A DNA stretch of 46,144 nt from JAAYZM01 sp964510785 (GTDB lineage Bacteria > Actinomycetota > Actinomycetes > Actinomycetales > Cellulomonadaceae). Where the stretch lies: the NCBI GenBank assembly GCA_964510785.1, contig CAZECM010000021.1:1-46144 (forward strand), in the 5' to 3' direction. A program made the position numbers and the translations under genes. Shown in pieces: positions 40,296-46,144 of the stretch (its first letter is position 1; each line of letters opens with the position of its first letter). A model generated the notes under the pieces. That model was not told where the DNA came from. It saw only the letters and a program-made list of their open reading frames with translations, and made no database searches.

Positions 40296-42368
40296 ATGGA
40301 CAAGGCAACGACGCCCCTGATCCGCAACGTCGCCCTCGTGGGGCACGCGGGCAGCGGCAAGACGACGCTCGCCGAGGCGCTGCTGCACCAGGCCGGCGTC
40401 ACCACGCGGGCCGGCCGGGTCGAGGACGGCACGACCGTGACCGATCACGAGCCCGAGTCGATCGCCCATCGCATCTCGCTGTCCGCGACGGTGGCCCCCT
40501 TCGAGTGGACGTCGACCCAGGGGGTGACGCACAAGATCAATCTCCTCGACACCCCGGGGTTCGCGGACTTCGCGGGCGCGACGGATGCGGCCCTCGCGGT
40601 CGCGGACCTGGCCGTCGTGGTGGTGAGCGCCGTCGACGGCGTGGAAGTGGGGACCGAGCAGGTCTGGGCGCAGTGCGAAGCCGCGGGGATCCCGCGGCTG
40701 ATCTTTGTCACGAAGGAGGACCGGCCCCGCGCGGACTTCCACACCGTGCTCGCCGAGCTCCAGGCGAAGTTCGGCTCGGGCGTGGTCCCGCTGCAGCTGC
40801 CGATCGGCGAGGAGGCCGCGCTCCACGGCGTCGCGGACGTGCTGTCCGAGCAGTCCTTCGACTACGACGCCGAGGGCCACGCCACCTCGGTCGAGGCGCC
40901 GGGCGACGTCGCGGCGGAGCAGCACGAGCTGCACGAGCAGGTGACGGAGGAGATCGTCTCCGGCGACGACGAGGCGCTCGAGCGGTACCTGTCCGGGGAG
41001 GTGCCGAGCGCCGGTGAGCTCGAGGTGAGCCTCGCCCACGAGGTGCTCGCGTGCGAAGCCTTCCCCGTGCTGCTCGGGTCGGCGTTCTCCGAGGTGGGCA
41101 TGGACCAGCTCGCCGAGTACCTGTGCGAGCTCGCACCGTCCCCCGCCGCGCGTCCCGTCACGCTCCGAGCCGGCGGGACCGACGTCGAGGTCGCGGCCGA
41201 CGCCGACGGCGACACCGCCGTGCTCGTGTTCCGCACGGTGACCGACCCGTTCGTGGGGCAGCTGTCGCTCTTCAAGGTGCTCTCCGGGACGGTGCGCAAC
41301 GACATGCGGCTCGTCAACGCGAGCACCAAGCAGGAGGAGCGCCTGCACGGGTTGTTCTACCTGCGCGGCAAGGAGCACCTGCCGGCGACGGCCGTGGTGG
41401 CCGGGGACATCGCGGCAGCCCCCAAGCTCGCCGACTCCCCGACCGGGTCCGTGCTCGCGACAGGCAAGGTGCCGTTCGAGTTCCGGGGCATCGCGCTGCG
41501 GCCCACGCCGTTCGCCCTCGCCCTGAGTCCCGTGACGCAGGCCGACGACGACAAGCTCTCCGGCTCGCTCGCCAAGCTCGTCGCGGAGGACCCGACGCTG
41601 CGCGTGGACCGGGTCGGTGACGCGGGCGCCGGGCAGACCGTGCTGCGCGGGCTCGGCGACGTGCACATCAACGTCGCGCTCGAGCGGCTGGCCCGCAAGT
41701 TCGGGGTCAACGTCACGACCGAGCCCGTCCGGGTCGCATACCGGGAGACGATCGCCGCACCGACGGAGGCCGAGGGGCGGCTCAAGAAGCAGTCCGGCGG
41801 GCACGGTCAGTTCGCCGTCGCGCAGCTCCGGCTGAGCCCCCGCGAGCGCGGCGAAGGGATCGCCTTCAAGGACTCCGTGGTCGGTGGGGCCATCCCCCGC
41901 AACTTCATCCCCGCGGTGGAGCGGGGCGCGCGGGAGGCGATGCTGGGCGGGGGGTTGCACGGCTTCGAGGTCGTCGACGTCGAGGTCGAGTGCTACGACG
42001 GCAAGTACCACTCCGTCGACTCCTCGGAGATGGCTTTCCGCACGGCGGCCGCGCACGGGGTGAAGGAGGCGCTCACCAAGGCGGGCACGACCGTCCTCGA
42101 GCCCGTGTGCCGGGTGACCGTGCGCGCGCCCGGGGCCCACCAGGGTGACGTCATGGGCGACCTGTCCTCCCGGCGCGGGCGCATCGCCTCGACCAACAGC
42201 CTCGACGGTGGGGTCTTCGAGATCGAGGCGCTCGTCCCCGAGGCGGAGATCACGCGCTACGTCGCGGACCTGCGCTCGCTCACGGGAGGCCACGGCCAGT
42301 TCGACGTCGAGTTCTCCCACTACGAGCCGGTCCCCGACCACCTGGTCGCGAGGCTCACCGCCCCCTGA
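40296..42368 (+). CDS. fusA2: Elongation factor G-like protein (EF-G2)
   Basis: A 690-residue translational-GTPase relative of the actinobacterial EF-G2 group. The GTPase domain has GHAGSGKT (16-23) and LLDTPGFADF (G3), but the G4 guanine-specificity motif reads TKED (139-142) instead of NKxD. Domains II-V follow, with VAYRETIAAPTEAEG, SGGHGQFAV, the GAHQGDVMGDLSSRRGRI block of domain V and the EF-G-like ending HYEPVPDHL. The ribosome site is AGGAGAG. Mycobacterial EF-G2 binds GTP but lacks ribosome-dependent GTPase activity, so this paralogue is probably not the main translocase. It is followed by tdh-kbl after 59 bp. Confidence 0.92.
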   Translation: MDKATTPLIRNVALVGHAGSGKTTLAEALLHQAGVTTRAGRVEDGTTVTDHEPESIAHRISLSATVAPFEWTSTQGVTHKINLLDTPGFADFAGATDAALAVADLAVVVVSAVDGVEVGTEQVWAQCEAAGIPRLIFVTKEDRPRADFHTVLAELQAKFGSGVVPLQLPIGEEAALHGVADVLSEQSFDYDAEGHATSVEAPGDVAAEQHELHEQVTEEIVSGDDEALERYLSGEVPSAGELEVSLAHEVLACEAFPVLLGSAFSEVGMDQLAEYLCELAPSPAARPVTLRAGGTDVEVAADADGDTAVLVFRTVTDPFVGQLSLFKVLSGTVRNDMRLVNASTKQEERLHGLFYLRGKEHLPATAVVAGDIAAAPKLADSPTGSVLATGKVPFEFRGIALRPTPFALALSPVTQADDDKLSGSLAKLVAEDPTLRVDRVGDAGAGQTVLRGLGDVHINVALERLARKFGVNVTTEPVRVAYRETIAAPTEAEGRLKKQSGGHGQFAVAQLRLSPRERGEGIAFKDSVVGGAIPRNFIPAVERGAREAMLGGGLHGFEVVDVEVECYDGKYHSVDSSEMAFRTAAAHGVKEALTKAGTTVLEPVCRVTVRAPGAHQGDVMGDLSSRRGRIASTNSLDGGVFEIEALVPEAEITRYVADLRSLTGGHGQFDVEFSHYEPVPDHLVARLTAP

Positions 42369-42427
42369 CCCGCCGCACGCGGTCCGGGCGCGCGATCCGC
42401 TGCCGGGCCGGAGAGGAGAACAGGTCG

Positions 42428-43471
42428 ATGAAGGCACTGTCGAAGTCGGCCCCCGCTCCGGGGCTCGAGCTCGTGGACGTCCCCGAGCCGCAATCCGGGC
42501 CCGGCGAGGTGCTCGTGCGGGTCCTGCGCACCGGGATCTGCGGCACGGACCTGCACATCGAGTCATGGGACCCCTGGGCGGCCGAGCACATCCGCCCGCC
42601 GCTCGTCCCGGGGCACGAGTTCGTGGGTGAGGTGGTCGGCGTCGGCGCCGGCGTCTGCGACACCCCGCTCGGCGCGATCATCTCCGGCGAGGGTCACATC
42701 GTGTGCGGGATGTGCCGCAACTGCCGGGCCGGCCGGCGGCACATGTGCATCCGCACCCTCAGCATCGGCGTCGATCGTGACGGCGCCTTCGCACAGCTCG
42801 TGGTGCTGCCCGAGTCCAACGTGTGGGTCCACACGCCCGGCATCGACCTCGATATCGCGGCGATCTTCGACCCCTTCGGCAACGCCGTGCACACCGCGCT
42901 GATGTTCCCGCTCGTCGGGGAGGACGTACTCATCACCGGGGCGGGACCCATCGGGCTCATGGCGGCCGCCGTCGCGCGGCACGTCGGCGCGCGCCGCGTG
43001 GTCATCACCGACGTCTCGCCGGAGCGGCTCGCCCTCGCTCGCAAGATCGGCGTGGACGTCGCCGTCGACGTCACCACGACCCGCATCCACGAGGTGCAGC
43101 GCACCCTCGGGCTCAAGGAGGGGTTCGACGTCGGCTTCGAGATGTCCGGGCACCCCGACGCCCTGCCCGAGATGGTCGAGAACCTCACCCATGGCGGCCG
43201 GGTCGCGATGCTCGGGCTCCCGACCCGGCCCATCGCGGTGGACTGGGACAAGGTGGTGACGCACATGCTGACGATCCGCGGCGTGTACGGCCGCGAGATG
43301 TTCGAGTCGTGGAACGCGATGAGCGCGATGCTCGAGTCGAGCTCGACGCTGCGCGAGGCGCTGTACACCGTGGTCACCGATCGCCTGCCCGCGAGTGCGT
43401 GGGCCGAGGGGTTCGCGCGCGCTCGCACCGCGACGGGCGGCAAGGTCGTTCTCGACTGGACGGAGATCTAG
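42428..43471 (+). CDS. tdh: L-threonine 3-dehydrogenase
   Basis: A 347-residue zinc-dependent MDR enzyme that oxidises threonine to 2-amino-3-oxobutyrate with NAD. Catalytic zinc ligands are Cys38 (GICGTDLHIE) and His63-Glu64 (PGHEFVGEVVGVG); the structural zinc site uses Cys93, Cys96, Cys99 and Cys107. The Rossmann motif is ITGAGPIGLMAAAV, and VITDVSPERLALARKIG gives NAD preference. The length and the TIRGVYGREMFESWN block agree with Tdh. It is followed by kbl 2 bp after its stop, completing the two-step threonine-to-glycine pathway. Confidence 0.96.
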   Translation: MKALSKSAPAPGLELVDVPEPQSGPGEVLVRVLRTGICGTDLHIESWDPWAAEHIRPPLVPGHEFVGEVVGVGAGVCDTPLGAIISGEGHIVCGMCRNCRAGRRHMCIRTLSIGVDRDGAFAQLVVLPESNVWVHTPGIDLDIAAIFDPFGNAVHTALMFPLVGEDVLITGAGPIGLMAAAVARHVGARRVVITDVSPERLALARKIGVDVAVDVTTTRIHEVQRTLGLKEGFDVGFEMSGHPDALPEMVENLTHGGRVAMLGLPTRPIAVDWDKVVTHMLTIRGVYGREMFESWNAMSAMLESSSTLREALYTVVTDRLPASAWAEGFARARTATGGKVVLDWTEI

Positions 43472-43473
43472 CC

Positions 43474-44658
<1,185 letters not shown>

Positions 44659-44794
44659 GGGAACGAGCAGGGTTCGGACGGCCGACGACGGCGGTCAGCC
44701 CGCTCGGTCGCTCCCCGGGAACGACGACGCCGCGGCGCCCGGCCCGTGCGCGAGGCACCGGACCGCGCACCGCGGCGCGTGAGATCGGGTCAGC

Positions 44795-45028
44795 TCACCA
44801 GGTGAGCAGGACGCGCTCTTCCTTGTCCTTGAACGAGCCGATCAGGATCATGATGAAGTCGATCAGGGTCCAGATGCCGAAGGCCCCGAGGGTCACGATC
44901 ATGAGGATCCCGGTGCCCGTCTTGCCGACGTAGAAGCGGTGGATCCCCAGGGTCCCGAGGAAGAACGCAAGGACGGCAGCGATCGTACGGCTGCGCGGGC
45001 TCACGTTGGCCGCAGCGGCTTCAGTCAT
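44795..45028 (-). CDS. TM2-domain membrane protein
   Basis: A 77-residue protein starting at the ATG at 45028 (GGAG 7 bp upstream). A longer frame to 45160 lacks a ribosome site. Two membrane helices are linked by a short turn: TIAAVLAFFLGTLGIHRFYV, then GKTGTGILMIVTLGAFGIW and LIDFIMILIGSF. The GxLGxHRFYxGK pattern and DFI sequence define the TM2 family, whose function is unknown. It stands alone, convergent with kbl; the 136-bp gap has no clear terminator. Confidence 0.9.
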   Translation of the reverse strand: MTEAAAANVSPRSRTIAAVLAFFLGTLGIHRFYVGKTGTGILMIVTLGAFGIWTLIDFIMILIGSFKDKEERVLLTW

Positions 45029-45198
45029 GACAACTCCGTTCATCGGTGGCCGCACGCGCGGCCGCTCGGCCCACAACCTAGGGCAGAACACCGCGTTCGG
45101 GATAGCACAACCGCCACGCGTCCCCACATTCACCCCGCGACGTAGTGCCGACCGCGCCAAGTAGCACCACCGCGGACCTACCTCGGCGCGCTCGGCCC

Positions 45199-45217
45199 CT
45201 CCTCGCGGGACGAGGGG
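45199..45217 (-). terminator. Weak stem-loop after FMN reductase gene
   Basis: CCTCG (45201-45205) and CGAGG (45211-45215) with a 5-nt loop, extended by a G-U and a G-C pair, 5 bp beyond the stop of the flavin operon. It is short, and the T-run is weak. Confidence 0.35.
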
Positions 45218-45222
45218 TGGGT

Positions 45223-45852
45223 TTACGTGCGGCCTAGGAGCTCGTCGAAGGGGGTGTAGGTGGCGAACTCGTCCTTGGCGGGCTTGCGGGGGCGAGCGAG
45301 CAGGAGGTCCGCGAGCTCTCGGCCGGCGCGCTGGACGCGCTGGCCCAGGGGGGCGACGTCGTCGTCGGACCTCGCCTTCCCCGCCTGACCGAAGTCGTCC
45401 GTCGCCGCGAAGACGGCAGTCGGGACCGCCACGGCACGCAGGTAGGCGAACAGCGGGCGCAGGGCGTGGTCGATCGCGAGCGAGTGGCGCGGTGTGCCCG
45501 CGGTCGCGCCGAGCAGCACGGGCGTCCCGGCGAGCTCCTCGTCGCCGAGCAGGTCGAAGAACATCTTGAACAGGCCGTTGTAGGACCCCGAGAAGATCGG
45601 GGTGACGGCGATGACGGCGTCGGCCGAGGCCACGGCGGACGTCGCGGCGGCCAGCTCCGGGGACCTGATGCCGGTCATGAGCCCGTTCGTGATCGCCCCC
45701 GCGAAGGTGCGCAGGTCGACGACCTCGAGCTCGACCTGCTCACCGCGCTCGGTCACCTCGTGGGCCGTGGCCTCGGCGAGCCGGTCGGCGAGCATGCGGG
45801 TCGAGGAGGGCTCGCGCAGGCCAGCGGTGACGACGACGACGCGGTACGTCAC
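45223..45852 (-). CDS. FMN reductase, CE1759 family
   Basis: A 209-residue NAD(P)H-dependent FMN reductase of the flavodoxin-like fold. VVVVTAGLREPSSTRMLADR gives the phosphate loop; ITPIFSGSYNGLFKMFFDLL, preceded by ADAVIAV, is the flavin-binding block; PVLLGATAGTPRHSLAID follows. The family usually pairs with an LLM-class monooxygenase, supplying reduced FMN. Here the GTG start overlaps the stop of just such a gene by 4 bp (GTGA). The C-terminal tail (FATYTPFDELLGR) is also typical. Confidence 0.92.
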   Translation of the reverse strand: MTYRVVVVTAGLREPSSTRMLADRLAEATAHEVTERGEQVELEVVDLRTFAGAITNGLMTGIRSPELAAATSAVASADAVIAVTPIFSGSYNGLFKMFFDLLGDEELAGTPVLLGATAGTPRHSLAIDHALRPLFAYLRAVAVPTAVFAATDDFGQAGKARSDDDVAPLGQRVQRAGRELADLLLARPRKPAKDEFATYTPFDELLGRT

Positions 45853-46144
45853 GGTGCCACCACCGCCGCGTCGCTGCGGCTCGCGTCGGGCGAGGCACCC
45901 GTCACGTCGTCGCCCTCGGCGTAGACGGTCGCGTCGCGCGCGCCGCCCGCCGCGGCGACGAGCGAGGCGTGCGTCGGGGCCTCGGGCACGTGCGCGGGGC
46001 GGCCGACGGCGAACTCCTTGCGCAGGGCCGGCACGACCTCCTCACCGAGCAGGTCGAGCTGGTTGAGGACCGTCTTCAGCGGCAGCCCGGCGTGGTCCAT
46101 GAGGAAGAGCTGGCGCTGGTAGTCGCCCACGTGCTCGCGCATCG
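45849..46144 (-). CDS. LLM-class flavin-dependent oxidoreductase, C-terminal part (runs off window)
   Basis: Only the last 97 or so codons lie in the window; the gene continues beyond base 46144. The visible part ends a luciferase-like monooxygenase: a region like DYQRQLFLMDHAGLPLKTV with NQLDLLGEEVVPALRKEFA is the conserved C-terminal end of the CE1758-type family that partners CE1759 FMN reductases. A Pro/Ala-rich tail follows. It is cotranscribed with the reductase downstream, together forming a two-component flavin monooxygenase of unknown substrate. Confidence 0.85.
   Translation of the reverse strand, partial: MREHVGDYQRQLFLMDHAGLPLKTVLNQLDLLGEEVVPALRKEFAVGRPAHVPEAPTHASLVAAAGGARDATVYAEGDDVTGASPDASRSDAAVVAP

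Noticed and set aside
39900..42566. 888-codon open frame antisense to the EF-G2-like gene
   Set aside because: Same reason; the plus strand has all translational GTPase motifs.
44728..44777. CGCCGCGG / CCGCGGCG inverted repeat after kbl as a terminator
   Set aside because: Each arm is itself nearly palindromic and GC-rich, the loop is over 30 nt, and no T-run follows; chance is likely.

Overview
The window is draft-genome sequence from a very GC-rich Gram-positive bacterium. GC is about 70 percent or more by eye, third codon positions are almost all G or C, GTG and TTG starts occur, and neighbours often overlap by 1-4 bp. The gene content (EF-G2-like GTPase, actinobacterial DUF2252 and TIGR01777 proteins, a secreted nuclease/nucleotidase, CAP and TM2 proteins) points to Actinomycetota, probably Micrococcales near Cellulomonadaceae/Promicromonosporaceae. 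That placement is inference. Two runs of 10 N (12073-12082 and 29143-29152) mark scaffold joins, and both fall inside genes.

Layout. 1-6209: a peptide-type ABC importer on the minus strand (binding lipoprotein, two permeases, fused double ATPase), interrupted by a plus-strand PH-domain membrane protein gene. 6701-8431: DEAD-box RNA helicase. 8432-10611: M15 peptidase resembling a phage lysin, an SDR and a CBS protein, all minus strand. 10742-11494: a DUF2975 membrane protein with a small XRE repressor behind a strong AT-rich promoter/operator. 11479-13896: TIGR01777 epimerase (split by gap 1) and an MFS transporter. 14021-14818: secreted collagen-like protein with a decapeptide-repeat stalk. 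15.2-16.9 kb: truncated GNAT, carboxyethylornithine-synthase-like enzyme and Imm5-like protein.

16.9-28.1 kb is a regulator-dense, accessory-looking stretch. It holds an SDR/TetR pair, a hemerythrin protein, a broken HigA antitoxin, an FtsX-type ABC exporter divergent from a histidine kinase/response regulator pair, a DUF6069 protein, a MarR/oxidoreductase pair, and an Lrp regulator divergent from an amino-acid dehydrogenase plus DUF2000 operon. Most targets are divergent from their regulator, and the shared intergenic regions often contain visible inverted repeats.

28.2-46.1 kb is more housekeeping: ychF (damaged by gap 2), DUF1697, DUF2252, rmuC, a YgjV-GNAT fusion, a Gfo/Idh/MocA oxidoreductase, a 1600-residue secreted nuclease/5'-nucleotidase, a CAP-domain protein, the EF-G2-like GTPase followed by tdh-kbl (threonine to glycine plus acetyl-CoA), a TM2 protein, and an FMN reductase/LLM monooxygenase pair running off the end.

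I saw no CRISPR array, tRNA, rRNA, transposase or prophage block. I did not find a clearly new multi-gene system. The points most worth a second look are the two assembly artefacts, the collagen/decad-repeat protein, the enlarged OppB permease, the EF-G2-like protein with an altered G4 motif, the YgjV-GNAT fusion, and several candidate operators.
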